Shown in pieces: positions 23,088 through 33,618 of a stretch of 64,000 nt of DNA. The position numbers were made by a program, and so were the translations under genes. Numbering within the stretch: the first letter of the stretch is position 1; every line of letters begins with the position of its first letter. Under the pieces are notes generated by a model. The model was not told the DNA's origin. It was given only the letters and a program-made list of their open reading frames with translations, and ran no database searches. Source of the DNA: Phaseolus vulgaris (Eukaryota; Streptophyta; Magnoliopsida; Fabales; Fabaceae); assembly GCF_000499845.2 (NCBI RefSeq), contig NC_023759.2:19386272-19450271 (forward strand), written 5' to 3'.

Positions 23088-23912
23088 CCTTCTAAACGAA
23101 GTATGTACATGCATGAAGGCATTGTAGTTAGTGAGCATGATTCCAATTCACCTAGGCATTCTTCACCTTCTAGACCATCAAGTGAAAATGAGAGTGAAAG
23201 TCCTTGTGAAGGTGACTTATTGATGGTAAGACGTATGTTGGGCACAATTCCAAAATCTTTGAATGATACTCAAAGAGAAAATATTTTTCACACCCGATGT
23301 CTTATCAACAACAAGTTATGTTCCTTGATTATTGATGGGGGAAGTTGCACTAATGTGGCTAGTACTAGAGTTGTGGAGAAGTTAGCCTTACCCACTATCT
23401 CTCATACCAAGCCCTACAAATTACAATGGCTTAGTGAAGTAGGTGAAATCATGGTGAATAAACAAGTCCTCATTAACTTTGAAATAGGAAAGTATAAAGA
23501 TGAGGTTTTATGTGATGTTGTGCCCATGGAAGCTTCTCATCTTCTTTTAGGAAGGCCTTGGCAATATGATAGACATGTTTTACATGATGGCCTATCCAAT
23601 ACAATGTCTTTTTCCTTCCTAGGGCGCAAGGTTATATTAAAACCCCTCTCTCCCAAAGAGGTTCATGAGGACCAAATAAAAATGAAAACTAAAAGAGAAA
23701 ATGAGGAAGAAAAAGAAGTAAGTACTACATCGAGTCACACCATTTTCTCCTTTAAATCCATCATGTTGACTCGTGCTATACCTCAAATGGACCCTCCAAG
23801 GTCTTCTTCTTCTTTATCTTTTTCATTACCCAAGGTTCCTATTTCAACACCACATTGGTTAAATATGTTAGGGATGATTTTTTCATACCTCCTAATGGGT
23901 TTCACCATTTAA
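23088..23912 (+). pseudogene. Protease region of element I
   Basis: After the knuckle come a Ser-rich linker (HSSPSRPSSENESES), then NIFHTRCLINNK, the active-site block LIIDGGSCTNVAS and HLLLGRPWQYD, ending [12 protein letters not shown]. This retropepsin part is open from 23058 to 23912. Catalytic Asp and Gly are present; the usual D-S/T-G reads D-G-G-S as in the intact relative H. It ends where RT would begin. Confidence 0.85.
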
Positions 23913-24297
23913 GAGGTCTTTTTCCCAAAAATATCATCATTCCCAAACACATTTTTCCAACTTGGTCAATTTGTAGGACCTCCTTTTCTGCAATCCCTTT
24001 GGTTCCATCTGCTAAGTCATGTATTCCTTATTCTTACACTTTTGATTGTAAAAGTAAACTGACTTTGTTAAATGCAGGGATTCAGAATTCGTGGGCGAAT
24101 TCTCTCCAACTCGGGGAGTATGATGAGAATCAACTAAAGGTGGCTTTTTATAATGAAGAACAAGATCATTCGCCTTCATATTTAAAGTTTTACTTGTTAA
24201 TCTTTGCAAAAGATAAAGCCCAAGCCCAAGCCCAAGAAGGCCAAAGCCCACAAAAGCCCAAAGTCCATCCCATGAAGGGCAAGGCCAAGTATTAAAT
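23855..24297 (+). pseudogene. C-terminal region of element I after RT-IN deletion
   Basis: The frame reads VKYVRDDFFIPPNGFHHLRGL, matching the PR-RT linker of H ([19 protein letters not shown]). It then runs into unfamiliar sequence (IIIPKHIFPTWSICRTSF) and ends with NSWANSLQLGEYDENQ, equal to the integrase tail of H, inside the 3' LTR. Some 3.5 kb coding for RT, RNase H and IN are missing. Element J has the same arrangement with a partly similar middle (FIPKHSFQKCLVSRTYP). Confidence 0.75.
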
Positions 24298-25100
24298 AAA
24301 TATTGTTTAGAAAGGTGCTTAGAGGGAAACATTAGAAACCTCTATTGTTAAAGCATCTTTTAGTCTTTAGTTAGGAGTCTTAGGGGGTGTGTGTTAGTAG
24401 ATAGGTGTAGGAGTAGAAAAGGAGGTGCCAAAGTGAAGGAAGAGGTCACACCTTCCTCATGCTTTGTTTTAGGCGCAAATTCTAGAAGCTTTTTGGGAGG
24501 GAGTTTTTTGAATTTGTGTAGCTTATATTTCAGCACCTTAGGCTATAAATAGAGGTGCTCTCTTTGTATTTTTCAGATTGGAATTAATCTAAGAAAACTC
24601 TACTCAAATTTTGAGTGAACTTTGGAGAGCTTTTGGAGCCTTCTTCTCTAGTCTTATCTTGATGGATCAATGGAGTCCTTAAGTGGCGGCATCACTCTTA
24701 TCTAGGAGCATTCCACACTTCTAGTGGCGAGATCATCCAACATCCTTCCATCTTCATGAGCACTCTCTTCTCCTTCCTTTCTTCTCTTTCAATTGTTCAT
24801 GTTGTCTTGTGTTCTTGAGTTTTTTTGGTTCAGTTTTTCTGTTTTTCCAGCACCTATGTTCTGTTCTCGCCTTTTAATTTCAATTCTGTTCGGTTCCTTT
24901 TAGTTTCTCTTCTTTTTTGGTTCAATTTGACTAAAATTGGTTCATCCAAATGAGTTTGGGATTTGGTACTAGTTTTTGGTGAGTTCTTGTCTTAGAACAA
25001 ATGATCCAACTCTAAGAAAAGTGCCTCTATAATGTCCAACTCAAGGTGATTCCTAAGAAGGTCAAGAACCTTTCTCTATGTGGCTAGTGGAATCACATCA
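24121..25100 (+). repeat. 3' LTR of element I
   Basis: 980 bases, nearly identical to the 5' copy. By eye I found G-to-T in the G run after TAGGAGTCTTA, C-to-T in GGAGTCCTCAAG and T-to-A in GTGCCTCTTTAATG. Confidence 0.92.
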
Positions 25101-25165
25101 AACTCGGTAATATTGTTATCTACAAATATACTTGGTTGAAATCTAAGGTCGGACCAACTCGATAA

Positions 25166-26265
25166 TGTTAGGTTTGATGGCTAGAACAAGAGGGGGGGTG
25201 AATTGTTTTCAAAAGATTTTTACAAATACTTTGCTTAGAATGAAACTTTAACAAACAACTAAGAAAAGCAATTCAAAAAACCAATACAATAGACAAACAT
25301 AAGTTGGTATCAGAAATTCAATCGGTTAAAATTGCGATTTAACCAGTTGTTTATGACAGCGGAAAATACGAACAGTTAATGAGAGAAGAGATAGAGAGAA
25401 TTACACACAAAGTTTATACTGGTTCACTCAATCACAAAGCTACATCCAGTCCTCAGTCAAACCACTAAGTATTCACTATGCAACCAATCACAGATTACAC
25501 ATACAACACACACAAAGAGGTGACTTTGAATCCCACAAAGCCTACTCACCCTCTGTGCACACAACAAACACCTCAAGCCATAATCACATTGACTTTACAG
25601 AATTTTACAGCAGTTATACATAGAGTTATATGAACAATTACAAGAACTTGAACAGGATTAGAAAACACCTGGAATCACAGTACACCAGAACCCTATTGAT
25701 CAATTCTTTGAATCACAACAAAGCTCAAAGGCAATCTTGCTAAAACTTGTTTAAAACCTTTTCACAAAAAGTATGTAATCTCTCAAATCAATCACAATCA
25801 GAGTATCAAACTTTTCTGTTTTTTTTTATCAATATTTTTACGTTTAAAGGAAGTCTCATTTTATAAACCTTGAAAAGCTACTGTTGATGACAATTTTGAA
25901 CATTCAAATAAGTTAAAACAGGTTTTCAAAAAACTGTTATGAAAACATACATTTAATCGGTTAAAACCACGATTTAACCGGTTGAATGGTTTTGTCAGTT
26001 ATACAACTGATTCAAAAAGCAATTTCAAAACACCTTTGCTAGCTAAGTGACAAACAACCGATTATCTCGAAACTTTAATCGGTTGTTTTTCCCTTTGCAT
26101 GGAAAAAACACTTTAATCTTTAAAACAAATTGAAATAAGCTTTTTCTGTAAATCAATACTGATCTTACAAAGATTCTAAACTCCATACAAAAACCTAAAC
26201 CTAAAACATCACACAGCTTCATGCTTCATGAGGATTTGACACATCAAAGCTTCCCATCTTCAACA
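25166..26265 (-). mobile_element. Solo LTR of Sirevirus type, minus orientation
   Basis: 1100 bases from TGTTAGGTTTGATGG to CCATCTTCAACA. Its reverse start, TGTTGAAGATGGGAAGCTTTG, equals the 3' LTR start of element K at 36023, so it belongs to the K family. Flanks are GATAA (25161-25165) and AATAA (26266-26270), a duplication with one mismatch. Paired palindromic modules lie at 25318-25355, 25950-25985 and 26050-26090. It inserted in the array of element F. Confidence 0.85.
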
Positions 26266-26270
26266 AATAA

Positions 26271-26875
26271 TTGTGTTCATAAAAATCTACTTGGCCGAAC
26301 CCTAAGGTCGGATCAACTCGGTGATTTCATTCCTACAAATCTATAAGGCAACTTAGCCAAGGTTAAGGATGGATCAACCCAATCGCTATCATTCCTACTA
26401 GTAAAATAGATCGGATATCAAAATGATTTAACTCTATCGACAATCGGATTGTGAACCAAACGACATAACATCGATCAAACCCAACGTCAAAGCCATCCCA
26501 ATCACCTCAGATCGATTCGCCCATAAAATACCAAAGATACTTTATGAGTAAATAAGCATAGTACATTTTACAATGTTGCATTAAATCCTCACATATAAAT
26601 ACGCAAAGTTATATGAGCCCACTTTATCAAAACTACTCCTTAAGCATTTTCCTTTACCTTAAGTTCACTTGTATATAAATATGGAAGATCATCAACTTAT
26701 AGAAAACATATGAAGTACATAAATAATTAGAAAAAGCTTGGGACCAAAAAAGATAAGCAAGTTAAATGAACAAGATCCAACAGTATATTATAAGGCATAC
26801 AAATGTGTCTTAAATACACAACAAAAATCTCAAGTTAAAATTGTTCAAAGAATTATAAAATTTACTTAAGAACTA
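26271..26875 (+). other. End of the F array and AT-rich UTR
   Basis: Array units (AATCTACTTGGCCGAACCCTAA) run to about 26400. The rest is AT-rich with no reading frame recognised, up to the stop codon of the aORF. Confidence 0.6.
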
Positions 26876-27651
26876 TCAAATATTTCTCCGTAAATCCACC
26901 GAGGGGTGAATGATGGCAACTTGCTCCATAGAGGCTTCAAAACCAATGACGTACGAGCTTCCTACGTCTTCCTTTAAAGCATCAATAGTCTTCGACAGGT
27001 CGACCTCTTTCCGAGCCAAATTGTCCTTCAAATCGTTTATATCTTTTTCCATTTGCTTAACTCGTTCATGCAGGTTGATCTTCTCTTGAGTCCATCGAGT
27101 AGATTCAGATCAGAGACGGTCAAGTTCAAAATTTTCCACTTGAAGGTGAGTGACGTCCTTCTGAAGATCCGCAATTTGATGAACCTTTTTTGTCTTCTTC
27201 TGTTTTCCTCTCCTTTACTTTTACATTGGCCAAGCACACTAATGTTGTGACTTCGCTAAGCAGGCTTTCTACATCGCTATAGAAGTAGTCCTTATCAAAT
27301 TCCTTCAGCCAAGCCACATCATCATCTAGCAGATAGCACAAATTATTATGGGCCAAAATATCGATGGTCAGATTCCATAAGCTTACTTTTCCCCTCGAGT
27401 TGTCGATGGCGTCACATTCTTGGATGGTCAGGACCTTCATGTCGGGTGCCCGACCATCCGAATTGGAGTGCTCGGTAGGGATCGGGGCATCCAACCTTTT
27501 TCTTTTATGAACTAGCCCTGAAGCGGTGCGTTCGTCCTGCTTCGACTGAATATGGATCCCACCCGAGGTAGTTTCGTATGTAGCCAAAGCACTCTTGGCG
27601 GCCATCATCCTCTCAATCCGCTCGGCGAGCTCAGCCTTGCTGACTGAGGAG
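26876..27651 (-). pseudogene. Antisense ORF (aORF) of Tat element F, C-terminal part
   Basis: On the minus strand, opposite to element F. An open part runs from 27608 to 27126 (MMAAKSALATYETTSGG, KRKRLDAPIPTEH, DDDVAWLKEFDKDYFY). After shifts it reads a coiled coil (KDINDLKDNLARKE) and ends GFEASMEQVAIIHPSVDL at a stop at 26876-26878. The ending parallels GFAEALAQVACAHPGID in element A and GFKDAIAQVACVHPRVD in B, which identifies the family. A basic KRKR patch could be a nuclear signal. The amino half is cut off at 27651 by element K. Function unknown. Confidence 0.75.
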
Positions 27652-27817
27652 TGTTAGGATCGATGGCTATAACAAGAGGGGGGTGAATTGTTTATGATCT
27701 CGCAGGGGATTCAAACGTCGAAGGATTCGCCACGTCAAGCTCTGTCTTCCGCAAGAACGCTCCAAGCACTCCACAAGAACTCCAAGCAAACTTGCGAAAC
27801 ACAACAAACGGCGCCTC

Positions 27818-28273
27818 AGAGGATCCCGCTCAGGGTGCTCATGAACAGCTTGCAATACACCGCATCCGAACCCCCAGAGAGCATCATCTGAGTGTGAAAC
27901 GCCGTCAGATGCGTCTCTGGATCCTCCACCCCGGTAAACGAGGCTTTCACCCCCACCAAGTTTGGTGGCACCACTGCACTCATGATCTCAGATGAGAAAG
28001 GCATGGGGGAAAGTCCTGGGGGGAGATGGCGGCGACACCACTCTTTCCTCCACTGCGCGTTCCTTCTGCGCCTGCAGCGCCTTGCGCAACTCTTCATTCA
28101 CTCTGTCCAACTCCTCGTTTCTGCTCTGTGATGCAGCTAAATCCGCTTGCATCCTTTCTTGACGCTGCCACATTGTCTTGCAGCGTTCACATCATTTCAA
28201 GACCTGCGCCATCGTCACAGCTCCTTCTTCAGCTGATGGTGCGGGTGAAGTTTGCCTTGTCTTTCTCATTTTT
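27818..28273 (-). pseudogene. Gag N-terminal fragment of element G
   Basis: Minus strand: MRKTRQTSPAPSAEEG, a helix (ERMQADLAASQSRNEELDRV) and then PMPFSSEIMSAVVPPNLVG and FTGVEDPETHLTAFHTQMM. The same blocks occur in elements A, B and L. A frame change lies near 28000-28100. It ends abruptly at the 3' LTR stub. Confidence 0.8.
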
Positions 28274-28342
28274 TCAGCAAAGAATCTTAAAAACAAACGA
28301 GGTCTAACAGCAAAGTGTGGATAGGATCACAAATTCACACGG

Positions 28343-28360
28343 GCCCCACGGTGGGCGCCA
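28343..28360 (-). other. Primer binding site of element G
   Basis: GCCCCACGGTGGGCGCCA on the plus strand is an exact match to the tRNA-Lys 3' end, two bases inside the LTR at 28363. Confidence 0.88.
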
Positions 28361-28362
28361 AA

Positions 28363-29260
28363 TGATCTCGCAGGGGATTTGAACGTAGAAGGATTTGCCA
28401 CGTCAAGCTCTGTCTTCCGCAAGAACGCTCCAAGCACTCCACAAGAACTCCAAGCAAACCTGCGAAACACAACAAACGGCGCCTCTGGCGGCCGATTGCA
28501 CTCCGATGCTCAAGTCAGCCCTTGCAAAACCACCAAAGAACTAAGATCTAAGAATCTCAACGAGACTCGTGTGCACTCTGTGATTCTCTCTTTCTCTGTG
28601 TGTAAACTAGTAAGTTGCAAGAATGAATCTTACCTTCCCTGCATGAGCGCGGAATGCCCTTATATACTATGTTGCGTGCCTAAGTTATTCGTGTATGAAG
28701 TAACTTAGCGCGTTTCTTTCACTAGGTGTCTCGTGCAACCTCAGTGTGAATACCAAGTGTGGCTTGGCTAAGCGCACGCACCAGGCATCACCTGCTGTGT
28801 GAACGATCACCTCTGCTTTGCTCCATGCACGCTATGGGTTAGGAGAGCACCAATCACCGACTGGCGACTAGCTCTCTTAGGCCACTCTCGTGCACGACAC
28901 AACAAAGCACATAACTTCTCCTTTCTCTGATACTCTGCCACACAAGGTTCGTATGCAACGCTTGCGCTGGGAAACCTCCCTCGTTTCTAGCTTAACTACG
29001 TGCAACATGAAAACACAATGACCATCGCCCACACCGGACGACCGATCGATGCACAATAGCGCCACGCCCTATGCTTTCAGGCGCTTATTTAGGCGCTGAT
29101 CGCGCATCCTCTCTGACCGCCATCCCCTGACGACCGATCACCCCCCCTGGGTGACTTTCTCAATGACTCATCTGCTTCTCTGGCCCACGTGCTCCGCTAA
29201 GAACGGTCCACGTGGCTATCATTTGCTGACGTCACCGACTACCGATGACCGACCATATCA
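28363..29260 (-). repeat. 5' LTR of element G
   Basis: 898 bases, GC-rich compared with its host LTR, running TGATCTCGCAGG to CGACCATATCA. A TATATAAG (reverse of 28659-28666) is the likely core promoter. Confidence 0.85.
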
Positions 29261-29265
29261 GTTTA

Positions 29266-30554
29266 CAAAAGATTTTGCAAATTACTTGGCTTAGAATGAA
29301 ACTTTAACAATCAAATCAGAAAAACAATTCAGAAAGCCAATCAAATTTCCAAATAGAAACAAATAACAGAAATATAATCTAAAAGGTTTCAAAAATCAAA
29401 GAGGGTGAGTAGGTTTAAAGATTTAAGTGTTTTTTCATGCAAATTACTTGGCTTAGAATGAAACTTTAACAATCAAATCAGAAAAACAATTCAGAAAGCC
29501 AATCAAATTTCCAAACAGAAACATATAACAAAAATATAATCTAAAAAGTTTGAAAAATCAAAGAGGGTGAGTAAGTTTAAAGATTTAAGGGTTTTTCCAT
29601 GCAAAGGAAAAAAACAATCGATTAAAGTTTCGAGATAATCGGTTGTTTGTTACTTAGCTGGTAAAGGTGTTTTGAAATTGTTTTTTGAATCAGTTATATA
29701 ACTGTCAAAACCATTCAACCGGTTAAATCGTAGTTTTAACCGATTAAATGTGTGTTTTCATAACAATTTTTTGAAAACCTGTTTTAACTTATTTGGTTGT
29801 TCAAATCTACCTTCAATAGTAGCTTCTCAAGTAATATAAAACTAGTCTTCTTTCAAACGTGAAAAGATTGATAGAGATTTGATAAAACAGAAAAGTTTGA
29901 TACTCTGATTTGAGATTGATTTGAGAGATTACGAACTGTTTGTGAAAAGGTTTTTACCAAGTTTTAGCACGATTGCTTTTGAGCTTTGCTGTGATTCAAA
30001 GAACTGATCAATAGGGTTTCTGGTGTACTGTGATTCCAGGTGTTTTCTATCCCTGTTTAGGTTCTTGTAATTGTTCATATTACTCTCTTAAAAAATGTTG
30101 TAAAATCATGTAAAGTCAGTGTGATTCTGGCTTGAGGTGTTGGTTGTGTGCAAAGAGGGTGAGTTGGCTTTGTGAGATTCAAAGTCACCTCTTTGTGTTG
30201 TGTATGTGTAATCTGTGATTGGTTGAATAGTGGAATACTCAGTGGTTTGACTGAGCACTAGATGTAGCTCTTGGATAGAGTGAACCAGTATAAACCTTGT
30301 GTGTAATTATCTCTATCTCTTCACTCTTTAAATTTCTTTAAATCTGTTTTGATAAAACTGTTGATAAAAACAACCGACTATTTCGTAAAAACAACAGGTT
30401 GATTTTCTGCATCAAGCTTGAAATAGTTTTATATTTGGCTGCACAGTTTTTTCATTGATTAATTCTTCATAGCCTTTCACTCTACCTTCAATACTTGCGA
30501 AAATCTTTCAAAAACAATTCACCCCCCTCTTGGTTTAGCCCTATAATTCTAACA
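29266..30554 (+). repeat. 5' LTR of element K with fold-back start
   Basis: The outer part (27652-27694 continuing at 29266) is the reversed end of the same LTR (TGTTAGGATCGATGGC, GAGGGGGGTGAATTG). It is followed by two tandem copies of a 162-base unit starting at 29277 and 29439. After about 29600 the LTR runs in the normal plus direction (GATTTAAGGGTTTTTCCATG) to CCCTATAATTCTAACA at 30554. The normal first ~150 bases, seen at 36023-36170, are missing. Confidence 0.75.
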
Positions 30555-30570
30555 ATTGACATTAAGAGCA
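30555..30570 (+). other. Primer binding site of element K
   Basis: ATTGACATTAAGAGCAAGG follows the LTR. It resembles the copia ATTGGTATCAGAGC site for initiator Met-tRNA with several changes, so it is probably dead. Confidence 0.55.
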
Positions 30571-30622
30571 AGGTTCTTGAAAGTTACTCAAGTTTTGAAT
30601 TCTGGTTTTTGAAAATCTTTTG

Positions 30623-31050
30623 ATGGCTGATAAAATGGCCTTTGGGGAAGGTGCCTCAATAAACAGACCACCTCTATTTTGTGGAGTCAATTATCAATTT
30701 TGGAAAGGAAGAATGAAAATTTTTATACACTCAACTGATAAAGGCATTTGGGAGTCAATTGAAAATGGTTGATAAAATGGCCTTTGGGGAAGGTGCCTCA
30801 ATAAACAGACCACCTTGGTTTTGTGGAGTCAATTATCAATTTTGGAAAGTGAGAATGAAAATTTTTATACAGTCAACTGATAAAGGTATTTGGGAGTTAA
30901 TTGAAAATGGTTGATAAAATGGCCTTTGGGGAAGGTGCCTCAATAAACAGACCACCTCTGTTTTGTGGAGTCAATTATCAATTTTGGAAAGTGAGAATGA
31001 AAATTTTTACACATTCAACTGATAAAGGCATTTGGGAGTCAATTGAAAAT
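30623..31050 (+). repeat. Tandem triplication of the gag start, 142-bp unit
   Basis: GATAAAATGGCCTTTGGGGA starts at 30629, 30771 and 30913, exactly 142 bases apart, each followed by near-identical sequence to ATTGAAAATGG. As 142 is not a multiple of three, the first two copies each give a 49-codon frame from their own ATG ending in TGA at the next junction. Only the third leads into the rest of gag. Confidence 0.9.
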
Positions 31051-31628
31051 GGTCCTTTTGTACCTCAAGTTAAGAAAGATGATGTTTTAGTTGATAAACC
31101 TTCATCCGAGTGGACTGAGGCAGAAAGCAAAAAAGTTAGATTTGATTGGATAGCCAAAAATATTATAACATCTGCTCTAAGCTGTGATGAGTTTTTCAAG
31201 GTTTCACAATGTAGCTCGGCCAAAGAAATGTGGGACATGTTGGAGGTCACACATGAAGGCACAAATGATGTGAAGAGAGCTAGGAAGCATGCTCTGATCC
31301 AAGAGTATGAACTCTTCAGAATGCAAAAGGGAGAATCAATATGTGATGTGCAAAAGAGGTTCTCTCACATTGTGAATCATCTTATGAGTCTTGGTAAGAA
31401 GTTTGATGAAGAAGAACTTAACATCAAGGTAGTGAAGTGTCTTGATAGAACATGGCAACCAAAGGTTACTGCCATTTCAGAATCAAAGGATCTCACCTCA
31501 ATGACTGTGGCATCTCTTTTCGGCAAACTAAGAGAGCATGAAATTGAGATTCAAAGGCTTGCTGTTCAAGAGAGTGAAGACAAGCATAACAAGAGCATAA
31601 CACTTAAAGCTAGCAAACAACAACATGT
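30907..31628 (+). pseudogene. Sirevirus Gag, N-terminal part
   Basis: From the third ATG the frame reads MVDKMAFGEGASINRPPLF, YQFWKVRMKIF (the conserved copia Gag start, W-K-x-x-M), then SCDEFFKVSQCSSAKEMWD and RFSHIVNHLMSLG, typical of the UBN2/gag-polypeptide family. It ends EIEIQRLAVQESEDKH. The frame is open until it hits a solo LTR at 31629, which inserted after codons for KQQHV. Gag would form the particle. The part after the LTR is at 32736. Confidence 0.85.
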
Positions 31629-32730
31629 TGTTAGAATATATGACCTTAAACGAGAGGGGGGGTGGGGGGGTTGAATTGTTTAAGAGGGGTTTTTTGAAAT
31701 CATTTTAAAGTTTAACAAAATTCTTTGTATGAATCCAGAACAAAAATCAGGTTAGCCAAGAACAAGATCAATAAAACAACAAAGTAGTAGAAAAACAATC
31801 GGAAGCAACCGGTTGTTTATACCAGTAAAGCTAAAAACATAATATAAATGAGTTTAAGGGTAAGAGAAAGATACACCAACAGTTTATACTGGTTCACTCT
31901 TAAACCAAGAGCTACATCCAGTCCCCATAAAATCACTGGGTAATCCACTAAGTAATCAAACCAGATTACAACACACAATCCACCAAAGCAGTGACCTTGA
32001 ACCCTTCAAGAAACACACTCACTTTGGCAAATCACACACCAAGAGTATTGATCTTGAACATCTCAAAAGCACACAACACTCCTTGGCAACACAACACCAG
32101 AAATACAGAAGGTTGAGAAGATATTACACTTGTTTACAGAACAATCTGAAATCAATACAAATGCAATCCTATTCCACTCTCTTAGAAAACCTAAAGCTTT
32201 GATGTGAATGTTCAAATCTTGAATCAACTCTTTCACAACTGAAAACTGAAATCTGTTTCTCTTTCCTATTTGAAAACATAAACAAACTATTTATATTTTC
32301 CAAAGATTGGTCAAAGCATTTAATGAAGGAGCGTATTCAGTTGGAAATCATTTAAAGCACATTCAACCACCAAAACAAAATTTTGTTAGAATTTTCAAAG
32401 AAACAATCGATTGAAATCACGAAACAATCGATTGTTTGGTTTGACAGTTAAGTCAACCAAACTCAAATAGTTTTCAACCTTTTCAAAAACTCCTAAGAGT
32501 AAAACAACCGGTTGATTCGACAAAACAACAGGTTGTTTTTCACTTAGTTTGAAAAAAAGGATTTAAAACACATTAGCTTTATATTCAACAAAGGAGTGGA
32601 TTACAAATAAAACTACCCAGATCCCTCCTAAAACACAACAGAAACACAACCTTGCATCAAACACAAAGGATTTGGATTCTTCAAAGCACAATTTGAATTC
32701 TTCAAAGCACTTGATTACTCTTGATCAACA
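31629..32730 (-). mobile_element. Solo LTR inside the gag of element K
   Basis: 1102 bases, TGTTAGAATATATGACC to CTCTTGATCAACA, flanked by the exact duplication CATGT (31624-31628, 32731-32735). Its reversed end block shows minus orientation. It is closest to the truncated LTR at 5609, a different Sirevirus subfamily from K. It breaks the gag reading frame. Confidence 0.92.
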
Positions 32731-32735
32731 CATGT

Positions 32736-33618
32736 TTCCAGTGAAAGTGAAGAAGAGAACATAAGTTTGTTATCAAGAAAATTCAGAAAATTCTTGAGAA
32801 AGAAACAAGCTTTTAAAAGGTATGATTCAAAGAAATCTGGTGAATTCAATTCTAATAAGTATACTTGTTATGGTTGCGGTGAACAGGGGCATATTAAGTC
32901 TGAATGTCCAAACAATGAAGTCAAAGAAAAGGGAGACTTCAAAAGGGAGAAAAAGGGAAAAGCTAAGAAAACATATATAGCATGGGATGACAATGATGTC
33001 TCATCCTCAAGTTCTTCAGATGATGAGGAAGCTAATCTTTTCCTTCTAGCATCAGTAACAAGTAGTGTGGATTCTACTTCAACAAGTAAAGGTACCACCT
33101 ATGATCAATTGCTTAATGTTTTTTATAAAACTCATGATGAAGCCAACTGATTGGCCCTTTCTCTTAACCGGTTGAAAGGATTAGATAACTGGTTAGAAAA
33201 TAAAGTTAAGGATCTAGAAGAAGAGGTGTGAAAAACAAATGAAGATTTAGAAAATCTGGATTTAATCTATAAGAATTCTTCTTGCAGTTGTGAGAAAATA
33301 AGTCGTGAAAATTGTGAACTTTTTGAAAAGAAGATTTGCTATCTTTTGAAAACCTTGGACAAGCTTACAACTGGAAAGTCCAACTTTGAAGATGTTTTAG
33401 CCTCACGGAAATGTGTATTTGGAAAAGAAGGTTTGGGATTTTATACTCAAAGCAAAGAAAAAAAGATTGCAAAACCTTTTTCAAATTTTCCAGAAAAAGA
33501 ATGGGTTAAAGTGTCGTTTCAATCGATTGTTACATGCTTCTATTGTACGAAGAAAGGCCATTCTGTTAGGTATTGCAAGTTTCGTAAATCTCTTGTACCT
33601 AAAGGCATCTATAAGTGA
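32736..33618 (+). pseudogene. Sirevirus Gag, zinc-knuckle part
   Basis: Resumes the Gag of K after the solo LTR: ESEEENISLLSRKFRKFLR, then CYGCGEQGHIKSEC (CX2CX4HX4C) at about 32869-32910, a basic stretch, an acidic-Ser block (DVSSSSSSDDEEANLFL), a stop at 33148, a further coiled segment and a second knuckle CFYCTKKGHSVRYC near 33536-33577. Two knuckles with this spacing are typical of SIRE1-like Gag. It has stop codons and then runs out where pol should start. Confidence 0.85.

Larger units (their letters stand above)
19710..25100 (+). mobile_element. CRM-like element I, young and RT-less
   Basis: 5391 bases with LTRs at 19710-20689 and 24121-25100, flanked by AACTC (19705-19709, 25101-25105). 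The LTRs are both 980 bases and by eye differ at about three sites. It has a Met-tRNA primer site, a 1.3-kb leader, gag and protease, but no RT, RNase H or integrase. Gag itself carries a nonsense codon and a frameshift. It must therefore have been copied and inserted by proteins from a relative; element H has about the right LTR, leader and gag layout. Non-autonomous CRM partners (noaCRR) are known in rice. Confidence 0.92.
27695..29260 (-). mobile_element. Tat mini-element G inside the LTR of K
   Basis: 1566 bases flanked by GTTTA (27690-27694, 29261-29265). On the minus strand it is: 5' LTR 29260-28363, primer site, gag start, then a 3' LTR stub of about 120 bases (27695-27817). Everything between early gag and the 3' LTR stub has been lost, but the outer ends and duplication are perfect. 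It is distinct from the other Tat elements in its GC-rich LTR starting TGATCTCGCAGGGG. Confidence 0.85.
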
